Shown: piece by piece, positions 35,584 through 45,170 of the stretch
How positions within the stretch are numbered: the first letter of the stretch is position 1
How the letters are laid out: every line of letters begins with the position of its first letter
Assembly: GCF_009834365.1 (NCBI RefSeq)
Contig: NZ_CP041348.1
Coordinates: 3,467,501 to 3,527,401 of the forward strand
DNA: 59,901 nucleotides
Origin: Komagataeibacter xylinus
GTDB lineage: Bacteria > Pseudomonadota > Alphaproteobacteria > Acetobacterales > Acetobacteraceae
Direction of reading: 5' to 3'
The notes under the pieces: generated by a model
Database searches by the model: none
What the model was told of the DNA's origin: nothing
What the model saw: the letters and a program-made list of their open reading frames with translations, nothing else
Translations under genes and position numbers: made by a program

Positions 35584-36264
35584 TCAGGTCAGCCAGACGG
35601 GGTCGGACAGGGCGGCCACAAAGGCCTGATGGGCCTCGATTTCCGCTGTGTCGGGCTGCACGCGCACCGCCACATGCCCCGGCGGGCGCGCATAGGTGTA
35701 GGTAGCGATGCCCCCACCCCCTTCAGCCACCGACAGGCCAAGCCCGCGCTGGCGCCCGCCGGTCAGTTCAAGATAGACCTCGGCAAGCAGTTTGCAGTCG
35801 AGCAGGGCGTTATGGGTGGTACGGGCCGAGAGGTCGATGCCAAAGCGGCGGCACAGCGCATCAAGGCTGTTGGGCATGCCGGGAAAACGCTCGCGCGCCA
35901 TGTCCAGCGTATCAACCATGCGACCCATATCAAGTTCAGGCAGGCGGGCGCGGGCGAGCTCCGCGTTCAGGAAGCCAAAGTCAAACCGCGCATTATGGGC
36001 GACCAGCGGATCATTGCCCACGAATTCAAGGAAACCAGGAGCAATCTCGGCAAATTTCGGCTTTCCCTCAAGGTCGGCATAGGTAAAGCCATGCACGCGC
36101 GATGCCTCCTCGGGCACGTCGCGCTCGGGGTCGATCAGCACATGGAAATTATTGCCCGTGGGCAGGTCGCCCATCAGTTCCAGCGCTGCGATTTCAATCA
36201 CGCGGTCGCCCTTGAGCGGGTCAAGCCCCGTAGTTTCCGTATCGAACAGGATGGAACGTTTCAT
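35584..36264 (-). CDS. dnaQ: DNA polymerase III epsilon subunit (3'-5' proofreading exonuclease)
   Basis: 226 residues of the DEDDh exonuclease family: ILFDTETTGLDP (Exo I, Asp-Glu), LVAHNARFDFGFL (Exo II) and THNALLDCKLLAEV (Exo III, His and Asp). It proofreads for the replicative polymerase. The C-terminal ~50 residues carry the alpha-subunit binding tail. Start ATG 36264 overlaps the coaE stop, a common alphaproteobacterial order. Confidence 0.94.
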   Translation of the reverse strand: MKRSILFDTETTGLDPLKGDRVIEIAALELMGDLPTGNNFHVLIDPERDVPEEASRVHGFTYADLEGKPKFAEIAPGFLEFVGNDPLVAHNARFDFGFLNAELARARLPELDMGRMVDTLDMARERFPGMPNSLDALCRRFGIDLSARTTHNALLDCKLLAEVYLELTGGRQRGLGLSVAEGGGGIATYTYARPPGHVAVRVQPDTAEIEAHQAFVAALSDPVWLT

Positions 36265-36890
36265 GCGGGTTTTCCCCTGTAGGCCGCCCATGCGGCGGGG
36301 CTGGCATCATGCATGGCCCGCAGCAGGCGCCTGACCTGCCGGAGCGTGTCATGCCGCGACAGCCCGGTTTCAATCACGATATCGGCCCTGCGCCGCCGGG
36401 CGGCATCGGGCATCTGGCGGACCAGAACGGCGTCAAGCTGCGCGGGCGTCATGGTGCCGCGCCTCAACACGCGCGCGCGCTGGATGGAAGCAGGCGCGCT
36501 GACCACCACAACCCTGTCACAGATCCGCTCGGCCCCGGTCTCCAACAGGAGCGGAATGTCGAGCACCACCCACCGGCATCCGTCACGCCGCGCCCGCTCA
36601 AGAAAGCGCGTGCGCGCGGCCCGCACCAGCGGGTGCATAATGCCCTCAAGCCCGCGCATGATGCCGGGATCAGCCAGCGCTGCGCGTCGCAGCACCGCCC
36701 GATCGAGCACGCCATCGCGCACGCTGCCGGGTACCAGCTTTTCAATGGCGGGCAGCGCGCGGCCATGCGGGCCCTGAAGCGCGCGCACCTGCGCATCGGC
36801 ATCGAACACGCGCAGGCCGGCGCGGCGCAGCAGGGTCGCCATGGTGGACTTGCCCATACCGATCCCGCCCGTAAGGCCGAGCACCCGCAT
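36261..36890 (-). CDS. coaE: dephospho-CoA kinase
   Basis: 209 residues with the P-loop GLTGGIGMGKSTMA, VFDADAQVR and a DIPLLLETG segment. It catalyses the last step of CoA synthesis. The gene lies 5 nt after the aroE stop and overlaps dnaQ, giving the run aroE-coaE-dnaQ. Confidence 0.94.
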   Translation of the reverse strand: MRVLGLTGGIGMGKSTMATLLRRAGLRVFDADAQVRALQGPHGRALPAIEKLVPGSVRDGVLDRAVLRRAALADPGIMRGLEGIMHPLVRAARTRFLERARRDGCRWVVLDIPLLLETGAERICDRVVVVSAPASIQRARVLRRGTMTPAQLDAVLVRQMPDAARRRRADIVIETGLSRHDTLRQVRRLLRAMHDASPAAWAAYRGKPA

Positions 36891-36895
36891 GGTGT

Positions 36896-37777
36896 TCAGC
36901 CCCCTGCGTGGGCCGCGCGCAGATCGGCATCAAGCAGGGCTTCGACCTCCGGGCCGATGGCAGGCCTCGCGCCAAACCATTTTTCAAACCCCAGCCCGGC
37001 CTGATGGATCAGCATGCCCAGCCCATCCACCGTGCGCAGGCCGTGGCGTGCGGCAAGTTGCAGCAGCCCGGTCTGGCGCGGCACGTAAACGATGTCGCAC
37101 ACCACAAGCCCGGCATCGGCCTGCGCCAGATCAAGCGGAAACGCGGCGTCATCCGCCCCTTCCATCCCGATCGAGGTGGTGTTGACAAGCAGCGTGCAGC
37201 CCGCCAGCGCCTCACCGGCCCGCACCCAGTCAATGACCTCGATTCCCTCCAGCGCGGCTGCAAGGGCCTCGGCACGGGCGCGGGTGCGGTTGGCAACGAT
37301 CACCTTCACGCCCCGGTCGAGCAGGCTTGCGGCGATGGCGCGCGCAGCCCCACCAGCGCCAAGCAGCAGGGCACGCCCGCCGTGCACCGCCACGCCATGC
37401 GCCTCGACATTGGCCACGAAGCCATCGCCATCGGTGGAATAGCCCTCGATCTGGCCATTGGCGGCAAAGACCAGCGTGTTGACCGAGCCCGAACGCTGTG
37501 CCGAGCGGTCAAGACGGTCAACGATGCGATAGGCGGATTCCTTGTGCGGGATGGTCACGTTCACCCCCCGGAAGCCCGCGGCCTGCAACCCTTTTACCGC
37601 CGTATCAAACGCGCCGGGCTGCACGGGCAGCGGCACATAGGCGCCATTGATGCTGGCCTGCGCCAGCCAGAAATTATGCATGAGCGGCGAGCGTGAATGC
37701 GCCACCGGCCAGCCGATCACCCCCGCAAGCAGGGTATGCCCGTCAATACGGAGGCTGCGTTCCATCGTGTTGTTCAT
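36896..37777 (-). CDS. aroE: shikimate dehydrogenase
   Basis: 293 residues: GWPVAHSRSPLMHNFWL (shikimate binding), NVTIPHKE with the catalytic Lys, STDGDGFV (Asp), and the NADP-binding LLLGAGGAARAI with NRTRARA. It reduces 3-dehydroshikimate. Start ATG 37777 has CAGGAAC upstream; ATG 37765 (MERSLRI) is an alternative. Longer readings add unrelated residues. Confidence 0.93.
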   Translation of the reverse strand: MNNTMERSLRIDGHTLLAGVIGWPVAHSRSPLMHNFWLAQASINGAYVPLPVQPGAFDTAVKGLQAAGFRGVNVTIPHKESAYRIVDRLDRSAQRSGSVNTLVFAANGQIEGYSTDGDGFVANVEAHGVAVHGGRALLLGAGGAARAIAASLLDRGVKVIVANRTRARAEALAAALEGIEVIDWVRAGEALAGCTLLVNTTSIGMEGADDAAFPLDLAQADAGLVVCDIVYVPRQTGLLQLAARHGLRTVDGLGMLIHQAGLGFEKWFGARPAIGPEVEALLDADLRAAHAGG

Positions 37778-37794
37778 CAACGGCGTGTTCCTGC

Positions 37795-38613
37795 TCAGTG
37801 GCGGTATTCTTCCCAGGCCCGGGGCAGGATGCGCGCAAGCCGCGCAGCCCATTCGGCCTGCCCCTCCGGGGTGGCGATCAGGTCCTGCCTGATCTCGATT
37901 TCCAGATACGGCAGGCCGCGCCCTTCGGCATGGACCGGCACGGTGTAGTCATTCACATCCGTCAGCGCATAGGGCTCGTTGCTGCCCACCACCAGCCCGT
38001 CTTCCGCCGCGAGCAGGTCACGCACGCGCAGGCCGAAGGCGGGGTTGCGGTTGTGCAGCACGCCCGTATGCCACGGCCGCACCTGACCGTTCATGCAATC
38101 GGTAAAGCTGTGCAGCGAGATCAGCACCACGGGCAGGCCGGCCTCAAGTCGCGTGGAAATCTCGCCGCGGATTTTCTGGTGATAGGGCAGGAAGATCTCC
38201 TCCACCCGGCAGCCTTCCGCATCTGCGCTCAGGGCGGCATTGGCGGGTACGGGCGTGCCGTCGCTTTCGCGCACGATGGAGGCGGGATGCCCCGGTGCGC
38301 GGTTACAGTCGATCACGAGACGGGAATAGGCCTGCTCGATCAGCACACAGCCCAGCTTTTCGGCCAGAAGGCGCCCGGTTTCGGCCATGCCCAGATCACA
38401 GGCGATATGGCGCGCCCGGTCCTTTTCACTCACCCCCATGTCGCCCAATGCGGCGGGGATGGCTTGGCCCGCATGGTCACTGACCAGCACAAAGGGCAGC
38501 CCCCCTGCCGTGGCCACGCCATCAAGCGCCGACGGGCCGAACTGGATGACCGGTGCCGGATCGGCCGGGGTCAGCAAACGTGACGGCTCCTGTGCAAGGG
38601 CTGCATGGTGCAT
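37795..38613 (-). CDS. N-formylglutamate amidohydrolase family protein
   Basis: 272 residues of the HutG-type/N-formylglutamate amidohydrolase family: LVSDHAGQAIP near the start (His), DCNRAPGHP, SLHSFTDC (His), and VHAEGRGLPYLEIEIRQDL at the end. The family hydrolyses N-formylglutamate or related amides with a metal. No histidine-utilisation genes are nearby, so the in vivo substrate is uncertain. Start ATG 38613 (MHHAALAQE) has GAGGAC upstream; the longer open frame upstream is not conserved-looking. The 249 nt between it and argH hold no gene that I can support. Confidence 0.85.
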   Translation of the reverse strand: MHHAALAQEPSRLLTPADPAPVIQFGPSALDGVATAGGLPFVLVSDHAGQAIPAALGDMGVSEKDRARHIACDLGMAETGRLLAEKLGCVLIEQAYSRLVIDCNRAPGHPASIVRESDGTPVPANAALSADAEGCRVEEIFLPYHQKIRGEISTRLEAGLPVVLISLHSFTDCMNGQVRPWHTGVLHNRNPAFGLRVRDLLAAEDGLVVGSNEPYALTDVNDYTVPVHAEGRGLPYLEIEIRQDLIATPEGQAEWAARLARILPRAWEEYRH

Positions 38614-38862
38614 TGTGGCGTAACGTCCTCTGCCATGGGCGGGTTGGGGGCCGACATTACAGCCCTGACCCGCCAAGTAAAAGACCCCGCCGGGGCTACG
38701 CGCCGCAACCCCGCCCCGCGCCACCGCCCCATGCGCGCAGGATTGCGGCGCGCCATGATTGTATCTGCCGCGCCGCGCCGGTAGGGTGCGCAGCGCGCAA
38801 TGGCATTTTGCCATGAAGGCGCGCCATAATCCTTTTCACACTTGGGGTAGCTGGAACACAGG

Positions 38863-40293
38863 ATGCCGGGGAACGCAAAAACGCTGACGGATCAGGACGC
38901 GCACAAGGCGAACGCACAATGGGGCGGCCGCTTTGCCGGAGGGCCTGCGGCCATCATGCAGGACATCAACGCCTCGATCGGCTTTGACAAGGCGCTGTGG
39001 CGGCAGGACATCGCAGGCTCGAAGGCCCATGCTGCCATGCTCGCGAAAACCGGCATCATTTCAGACGAGGACGCCAGGGCCATTACCGAGGGGCTGGAGC
39101 AGATCGGCCGCGAGATCGCGGCGGGCACGTTCGAATTCAGCACCGCCCTGGAAGATATTCACATGAATATCGAGGCCCGCCTGTCCGATCGCATTGGCGA
39201 GGCGGGCAAGCGCCTGCACACCGCGCGCTCGCGCAACGACCAGGTGGCGACCGATTTCCGCCTGTGGGTGCGCGATGCGATTGACGGGCTGGACCAGCAG
39301 GCCGCCTCCCTCATGCGCGCGCTCGCCCGCCGCGCGCTCGAGCATGCGGCAACCCCCATGCCCGGCTTCACCCACCTCCAGACCGCCCAGCCCGTGACCT
39401 TCGGCCATCACCTCATGGCCTATGTCGAGATGCTGGCGCGCGACCGGGGCCGCCTGAACGATGCCCGGCGCAGACTCAACGAATCCCCGCTCGGCTCGGC
39501 AGCGCTTGCAGGCACGTCGTTCCCCATCGACCGGGAGATGACGGCCCATGCGCTGGGCTTCGACCGCCCCACCGCCAACTCGCTCGATGCCGTATCGGAC
39601 CGGGATTTCGCGCTGGAATATCTCTCGGCCCTGTCCATCATGGCGATGCACCTGTCGCGCCTGGCGGAAGAAATCGTGATCTGGTGCTCGGCCCCCTTCT
39701 CGTTCATCCGCCTGTCGGATGCGTTCACGACCGGCTCGTCCATCATGCCGCAGAAGCGCAACCCGGACGCCGCCGAGCTGGTGCGCGCCAAGGGCGGCCG
39801 CATTACCGGCGCGCTGGTCGGCCTGCTTACGGTCATGAAGGGCCTGCCGCTGGCCTATGCCAAGGACATGCAGGAAGACAAGGAACCCGTCTTCGCTGCC
39901 ACCGATGCCGCCACCCTGTGCCTGGCCGCCATGGATGGCATGGTGCGCGACCTCACGGTCAATGAGGCGCAGATGCGCGCCTATGCCGGGTCCGGCTTCT
40001 CCACCGCCACCGACCTGGCCGACTGGCTGGTGCGCGTGCTCAAGGTGCCTTTCCGCACCGCACACCACGTGACCGGCCGCCTTGTGGGCAAGGCGGAAGC
40101 AAAAGGCGTGGGGCTGGCCGAACTGAGCCTTGCGGAAATGCAGGCAGAGGAAGCAGGCATCACGCAGGATATCTTCTCGGTGCTGAGCGTCGATTCCTCC
40201 ATCGCCTCGCGCACCAGCCACGGTGGCACGGCGGCCGATAACGTGCGGGCACAGGCCACCCGCTGGCTTGAAACACTGGGAGCAAAAGAATGA
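38863..40293 (+). CDS. argH: argininosuccinate lyase
   Basis: 476 residues of the fumarase/aspartase superfamily: [30 protein letters not shown], and the signature loop [15 protein letters not shown] with the catalytic Ser. It forms arginine and fumarate from argininosuccinate. The stop overlaps the ATG of the next gene (ATGA). Confidence 0.96.
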   Translation: MPGNAKTLTDQDAHKANAQWGGRFAGGPAAIMQDINASIGFDKALWRQDIAGSKAHAAMLAKTGIISDEDARAITEGLEQIGREIAAGTFEFSTALEDIHMNIEARLSDRIGEAGKRLHTARSRNDQVATDFRLWVRDAIDGLDQQAASLMRALARRALEHAATPMPGFTHLQTAQPVTFGHHLMAYVEMLARDRGRLNDARRRLNESPLGSAALAGTSFPIDREMTAHALGFDRPTANSLDAVSDRDFALEYLSALSIMAMHLSRLAEEIVIWCSAPFSFIRLSDAFTTGSSIMPQKRNPDAAELVRAKGGRITGALVGLLTVMKGLPLAYAKDMQEDKEPVFAATDAATLCLAAMDGMVRDLTVNEAQMRAYAGSGFSTATDLADWLVRVLKVPFRTAHHVTGRLVGKAEAKGVGLAELSLAEMQAEEAGITQDIFSVLSVDSSIASRTSHGGTAADNVRAQATRWLETLGAKE

Positions 40294-40451
40294 ACACCCT
40301 GACCACCCTGCGCCGGGGCGCACCCCGCTTCATGCTCATGGTTGCCATGCTCGCGGCCATGGGGGCGACACTTGGCGCCTGCGGGCGCATTGGCAACCCG
40401 CACCACCCCAGCAAGGCGATCTACAACACCTACCCTGACAAGGACCGCTAA
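40290..40451 (+). CDS. lptM: small lipoprotein LptM (YifL-like)
   Basis: 53 residues: a short basic N-terminus, a hydrophobic run with many Met residues, then the lipobox ATLGAC with Cys31, and a 22-residue mature part starting CGRIGNP. LptM assists disulfide maturation of the LPS translocon LptD in E. coli. Location between argH and lysA is typical. The start ATG overlaps the argH stop. Size, lipobox and position make this a good call despite little sequence. Confidence 0.75.
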   Translation: MNTLTTLRRGAPRFMLMVAMLAAMGATLGACGRIGNPHHPSKAIYNTYPDKDR

Positions 40452-40463
40452 GGCCCGCGCCGG

Positions 40464-40862
40464 TCAGGTCAGGCTGCCCGGCCCGAAACTGTCGGGCAGC
40501 AGGTCGGCCAGCGTATGGACCACCAGCGTTGCCCCCTGGGGCGAGATCATGGCGATCTCGGCCCCGGGCGGTGCGAATTCCCTTATTTTCTGGCGGCATC
40601 CGCCACATGGCGTGCAGGCCGCCCCCGTGCCGCCACACACCACCACGCGCCGGATCTCGCGCGCGCCTGCCGCCACCATGGCCGCAATGGCGCCTGCTTC
40701 GGCGCAGGTTCCCTCGGGGTAGGCCGCGTTCTCGACATTGCAGCCGGCAAAAATCCGGCCATCCGCAGCCTCGACCGCGGCCCCGACCTGAAAGCGGGAA
40801 TAGGGTGCATAGGCATGCGCCCGTACGGCCATTGCCGCCCGTGCCACGGGGTCGTGATTCAT
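40464..40862 (-). CDS. cdd: cytidine deaminase
   Basis: 132 residues: PYSRFQVGAAVEA, the zinc/proton-shuttle motif CNVENAAYPEGTCAE (Cys, Glu) and CTPCGGCRQKI (two Cys). It deaminates cytidine and deoxycytidine for pyrimidine salvage. Start ATG 40862 (MNHDPVARA) has AAGGACAGG upstream; the in-frame extension to 41102 overlaps the lysA N-terminus. Its 3' end converges on lptM with 12 nt between. Confidence 0.93.
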   Translation of the reverse strand: MNHDPVARAAMAVRAHAYAPYSRFQVGAAVEAADGRIFAGCNVENAAYPEGTCAEAGAIAAMVAAGAREIRRVVVCGGTGAACTPCGGCRQKIREFAPPGAEIAMISPQGATLVVHTLADLLPDSFGPGSLT

Positions 40863-40941
40863 GATGGGCCTGTCCTTACCTGTTCTTTCCTGCGTCAACC
40901 ACCTTGGAAGGGATGCTGCAAGGCGGTATCGTGCAGGCATC

Positions 40942-42312
40942 ATGGCTGATACTCCCCTCCCCTGTCCCGGACAGGACCCTTCCGTTGCCGACCTTCTGGC
41001 TGTCCGTCCCGCGCTGTCAATGCACGCCATGGACGGGCTCGTGCTCGAAGACGTGCCGCTCAACGCCATAGCCGACGCGCTGGGCACGCCCACATGGGTC
41101 ATGAGTGCGGGTACGCTGCGCGCGCGCTACCGCAGGCTGGCCCATGCATTCAAGGCGACGGGCCGCCCGGTTTCCATCCATTTCGCGGTAAAGGCCAACG
41201 ACCATCTGGCCGTGCTGCGCGCGCTGGCGGCTGAAGGCGCGGGGGCCGACGTGGTGAGCGGCGGCGAGCTGCGTCGCGCCATGGCGGCGGGCATTCCGGC
41301 GGGCAGGATCGTGTTCTCGGGCGTGGGCAAGACCGCGGACGAGATGCGGCTGGCGCTGCGCGCGGGCATTTTGCAGATCAATGTGGAAAGTGCCGAGGAA
41401 CTCGAACTCCTCTCCGCCACGGCGCAGGCCGAAGGGCTTGAGGCGGCGGTGGCCCTGCGCATCAACCCCGATGTCGATGCGGGAACGCACGCCAAGATCA
41501 CCACGGGGCTGGCCAACAACAAATTCGGCATTCCCTATAATCGCGCCGTTGAACTTTATGCCCGCGCCGCCGAACTTCCCGGCATTCGCCCCGTGGGGCT
41601 GGCCATGCATATCGGCAGCCAGATCGTGCGCATGCAGCCTTACCGCGCCGCCTATGCCCGGCTGGCCGAACTCGTGCATGCCATCCGCGCGCGCGGGCTG
41701 GTGGTCGACGCGCTGGACTGCGGCGGCGGCCTTGGTATTTCCTACCGCGATGAAACCGAAGGCGCGCCCGAAGCGCTTGCCGCCGCTATTGCGGCCGAAC
41801 TTGGCGGGCTGGGCACGCGCCTTGCCATAGAGCCGGGCCGCTGGCTGGCCGGGCCTGCGGGCGTGCTGCTGAGCACCGTCATCCTGCGCAAGCGCGGCTA
41901 TGATGGCATGCCCCCCTTCCTGGTGCTTGATGCGGCGATGAATGACCTCATGCGCCCCAGCCTGTACGATGCATGGCATGGCATTCTGCCGCTTTCGGCC
42001 AAAGAGGCCACAGCCCCGGTCGAGACAGTGCATGTGGTCGGCCCCGTATGTGAAAGTGGCGACAGCTTCGGCCACGACCGCACCCTGCCCCACATGGAGG
42101 CAGGCGCGCGCGTGGCCCTGCTGGACTGCGGCGCCTATGGCATGGTGATGAGCTCCACCTATAACGACCGCCCGCTGGCGGCGCAGGTCATGGTTGATGG
42201 CAATCGCTGGGCCGTCATCCGCCCGCGCCAGCCCGTTGAGGAACTCTGGGCTGCCGACCATGTTCCCCAGTGGGTGGACCAGACCCTTACCCCCGCTGGC
42301 GGAGGCCTATGA
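40942..42312 (+). CDS. lysA: diaminopimelate decarboxylase
   Basis: 456 residues, PLP fold III. Seen: HFAVKANDH with the PLP Lys, MHIGSQI, CGGGLGI, EPGRWLAGPAG, and CESGDSFG with the catalytic Cys from the partner subunit. It makes lysine from meso-diaminopimelate. Start ATG 42942 minus 2000, that is 40942 (MADTPLPCP); the frame is open upstream but not conserved-looking. The stop overlaps the next start (ATGA). Confidence 0.95.
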   Translation: MADTPLPCPGQDPSVADLLAVRPALSMHAMDGLVLEDVPLNAIADALGTPTWVMSAGTLRARYRRLAHAFKATGRPVSIHFAVKANDHLAVLRALAAEGAGADVVSGGELRRAMAAGIPAGRIVFSGVGKTADEMRLALRAGILQINVESAEELELLSATAQAEGLEAAVALRINPDVDAGTHAKITTGLANNKFGIPYNRAVELYARAAELPGIRPVGLAMHIGSQIVRMQPYRAAYARLAELVHAIRARGLVVDALDCGGGLGISYRDETEGAPEALAAAIAAELGGLGTRLAIEPGRWLAGPAGVLLSTVILRKRGYDGMPPFLVLDAAMNDLMRPSLYDAWHGILPLSAKEATAPVETVHVVGPVCESGDSFGHDRTLPHMEAGARVALLDCGAYGMVMSSTYNDRPLAAQVMVDGNRWAVIRPRQPVEELWAADHVPQWVDQTLTPAGGGL

Positions 42313-45056
42313 CCGTCGGGCAGGACAGCACCCGGACGGGCGGCGACCTGCCGCAACGCCTTGCCCGCGCGCGCGGACAGGCCCGCCGTGCCCTGTGGGC
42401 CGAACGCCTGTGGCCGCTCATGCTGCCTGCCGCAAGCACAGCCATGGGCGTGGCCCTGCTGGGGCTGGCGCGCATACCCCAGCGCCTGCCCGACAGCGTG
42501 CACGCACTTGCACTTCTGGGGCTGGGCGGAGCCGTTGCCTGGCGTACATGGCGGCTGTGGCAGGGTATCAACGCGCCGACCGCCACTGAAACCGACCGGC
42601 GCGTGGAGCAGGCCTCCGGCCTGGCGGGGCAGCCACTGCGCACCCTGCATGACCAGCCCGCCAATACCGGCACGCCTGCCCTGCATGAATTGTGGCAGTT
42701 GCATCTGCACCGCACGATGGCGGCCCTTGATCACCTGCGCGGCGGCTGGCCGCATCTGCGGCTGCCCGCCTCGCAATGGGTACGCGCGGCCCCCGTGCTC
42801 GCGGTGCTGCTGGCCGGAGGGCTCGTCTGGACCGGCCCCCATGCCGCAAGCCGCATCACGGCCGCTTTCCTGCCCGGCATGGATGATGCCGATACCCCCG
42901 CCCCGCAGGTCAATGCCTGGATCACCCTGCCCGACTACGCGCCCGGCGCGCCCGTTTTTCTTGATGCCACCCATGCCACCGCCACCATTCCCGCAGGGGC
43001 CGTGCTGAGCGTTACGCTAAACGGGCTGGACGGTACGCCCGCCCTACGCATGCAGGCCAGCCAGTCGGCTCCCGCCATTGGCCCCCACGCCTTTCACGCA
43101 CTGGGCAAGGCAAGCTGGAGTGCCCAGGCCACCCTTCTGGCAAGCGGCACGCTGCGCCTGCGTGGCCGGGGGCGCACGCTGGCACAATGGAGCCTGCACG
43201 TAACCCCCAACCCGCCACCGGATGTGGCCTGGGGGCCAAACCCCGGCAGCGGCGAGGGAGAATGGCGCACGCGCCTGCCCTACCATGTGGCCCAGCCTTA
43301 CGGCATTGCCAGCCTGCATGCCGAACTGGTCATGCCTGACAGCGCGAGCGACATCCTGCGCGTGCCTCTGCCGCTCAACGGCCAGCCCCGCACGGCTGAT
43401 GGCGTGGCAACGCCCGACCTGTCAGACAACCCATGGGCGGGCGAGGACGTGACCGCCCGCCTTGTGGCCACCAGCCACAGCGGCACCACTGCCACCTCTG
43501 CCCCCATAAAGCTGCGCATCGGCGCGCGCGCGTTCCATAACCCGGTCGCCAAGGCGATTCTGGACATTCGCAAGCGCCTCGCCCTGCATCGCGAGAACCG
43601 CGCACAGGCCGCGCGCGAACTTGTGGGCCTGGGGCAGGCCGATACCGTGCTGACGCACCATATCGGGCTGCTGCTGGCCCTGACCAGCACTGCCGCCCTG
43701 CTGGGCAGCGAGGATACGAGCGATGAAGCCACCATTACCCAGGCCACCGCGCGGCTGTGGTTTCTGGCCCTCGATGTGGAGCACAACCGCCGCGATATTG
43801 ATAACGAACAGGCGGATTTTGGCGTAAGGGCCGCGCAGGAAGCCGTGCGCCAGCAGCTTGAGCATATGCGCGAGATGGGCCCAAAGGGGCAGGATGCCGA
43901 CCAGCAGGCCGAACTCCAGCACCGTATGCAGGCACTGAAAGATGCGATCTCGCGCAAGATGCAGGCTTTGGGCCAGCAGGCCATGCGGGAACATTCCGCC
44001 ATTCCCGCCATGCCGGAAATGACCCAGCAGGGCGAGCAGAATCTGGGTCAGATGATGCAGCAGCTGCAGGATGATGCCGCATCGGGCCGCAATGCCGATG
44101 CCATGCAGAAACTCCAGCAGATGGAGGACATGGCCGACGGAATCCGCAACGCAACCCCGCAGGACATGATGCAGCTGGCCCAGCAGATGCAGGCCCGCCA
44201 GCAGGCGCGCGAACTGCGCCGTGACCTGCGCGATCTGGTCACCCGTCAGTCGCAGTTGCTCGATCATGCCCAGTCGCGCATTGACCAGGACCAGCACCAG
44301 CGTGACCGCGAGGCCGCCAGCCGCCAGACCGACATGGATGAGGATGAAGGCGACCTGTCCTCCATGTCCACCACAGACCTTTTGCGCCAGTTGGGCATTA
44401 CACCCCAGGGCAGCACGGCTCCAGCAGCCCCGCAGGCAGGTCCACCCCCACCACCGGCCCAGACGCCCGAGGCCCGTACGGCCCAGCAGCATGCCGACCG
44501 CGCCGTGCAGCATGCCCTCGCCCGCGCCCTGCATGAGCTCCAGCGCGAGTTCAGGCAGGCCATGGGCAAGGACATGCCCGCCCTCGACAAGGCCCAGACC
44601 GACATGAAGGCGGTGCGCGCCGCCCTTGGCGCGGGCAAGGACCCCGAAGCTGCGGCAGCGGAGAAAAAAGTGCTGGCCGACCTGCAGCAGGGCAACCAGC
44701 AGATGCGCCAGTCCATGCGCAGCCAGAGCAGCAGGGGCACCATAAGCGTGCTGCTGCCCATGGTGTCTGACGATGGCAAGGGCAAGGGCTCCCGCGGCAG
44801 TGGTGGCAACCAGTCCGGCGACCCGGATGATGAGGATGACGAACAGCAGCAGGCCGGTGACAAGGGCGATCGTGATCCGCTCGGCCGCAAGAGCGGTGGC
44901 ACCCATGCCGGCATGGATAACGACACCCACCTGCCCGACAATGCCAGCCGTGAACGCGCGCGCGAGATCGAGCAGGAACTGCGCCGCCGCGATGCCGACC
45001 GCACCCGCCCGCCAGAGGAACTGGAATATCTCGACCGCCTGCTCCGCCCGTTCTGA
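42309..45056 (+). CDS. TIGR02302/DUF4175 family large membrane protein
   Basis: 915 residues. Three hydrophobic segments in the first ~190 residues (LWPLMLPAAS..., VHALALLGLGG, VLAVLLAGGLVW) are followed by a domain (about 200-430), then a very long Gln/Met/Ala-rich helical part (about 500-800) with segments such as QQGEQNLGQMMQQLQ and AQQMQARQQ, and an acidic Asp/Glu-Gly tail ending in RPPEELEYLDRLLR. This matches the alphaproteobacterial TIGR02302 family next to lysA. The function is unknown; a cell-envelope role is likely. Length is normal for the family. Confidence 0.85.
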   Translation: MTVGQDSTRTGGDLPQRLARARGQARRALWAERLWPLMLPAASTAMGVALLGLARIPQRLPDSVHALALLGLGGAVAWRTWRLWQGINAPTATETDRRVEQASGLAGQPLRTLHDQPANTGTPALHELWQLHLHRTMAALDHLRGGWPHLRLPASQWVRAAPVLAVLLAGGLVWTGPHAASRITAAFLPGMDDADTPAPQVNAWITLPDYAPGAPVFLDATHATATIPAGAVLSVTLNGLDGTPALRMQASQSAPAIGPHAFHALGKASWSAQATLLASGTLRLRGRGRTLAQWSLHVTPNPPPDVAWGPNPGSGEGEWRTRLPYHVAQPYGIASLHAELVMPDSASDILRVPLPLNGQPRTADGVATPDLSDNPWAGEDVTARLVATSHSGTTATSAPIKLRIGARAFHNPVAKAILDIRKRLALHRENRAQAARELVGLGQADTVLTHHIGLLLALTSTAALLGSEDTSDEATITQATARLWFLALDVEHNRRDIDNEQADFGVRAAQEAVRQQLEHMREMGPKGQDADQQAELQHRMQALKDAISRKMQALGQQAMREHSAIPAMPEMTQQGEQNLGQMMQQLQDDAASGRNADAMQKLQQMEDMADGIRNATPQDMMQLAQQMQARQQARELRRDLRDLVTRQSQLLDHAQSRIDQDQHQRDREAASRQTDMDEDEGDLSSMSTTDLLRQLGITPQGSTAPAAPQAGPPPPPAQTPEARTAQQHADRAVQHALARALHELQREFRQAMGKDMPALDKAQTDMKAVRAALGAGKDPEAAAAEKKVLADLQQGNQQMRQSMRSQSSRGTISVLLPMVSDDGKGKGSRGSGGNQSGDPDDEDDEQQQAGDKGDRDPLGRKSGGTHAGMDNDTHLPDNASRERAREIEQELRRRDADRTRPPEELEYLDRLLRPF

Positions 45057-45087
45057 ACCCTAATGTTCAGGCGGGAGGGCACGGGAA

Positions 45088-45155
45088 GCAGTCGCCTTTT
45101 TAGAAAAGTGACGGTTGACGAAGCTTTTTGAAAAAAGCTTCACCAAAAACTTTTG
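45088..45155. repeat. dispersed double-hairpin element, copy C
   Basis: GAAGCTTTTT (45120-45129) pairs with AAAAAGCTTC (45132-45141) around a GA loop. The outer arm CACCAAAAACTTTTG (45141-45155) matches the end of copy D. The second stem is decayed here: GTCGCCTTTT (45091-45100) only partly pairs with AAAAGTGAC (45104-45112). It lies between convergent genes. Confidence 0.75.
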
Positions 45156-45170
45156 CTGTTTTCAGCAGTT

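Noticed and set aside
43422..44930. 502-codon open frame on the minus strand
   Set aside because: It is the complement of the Gln-rich TIGR02302 coding region; its Leu/His/Gly richness follows from that.
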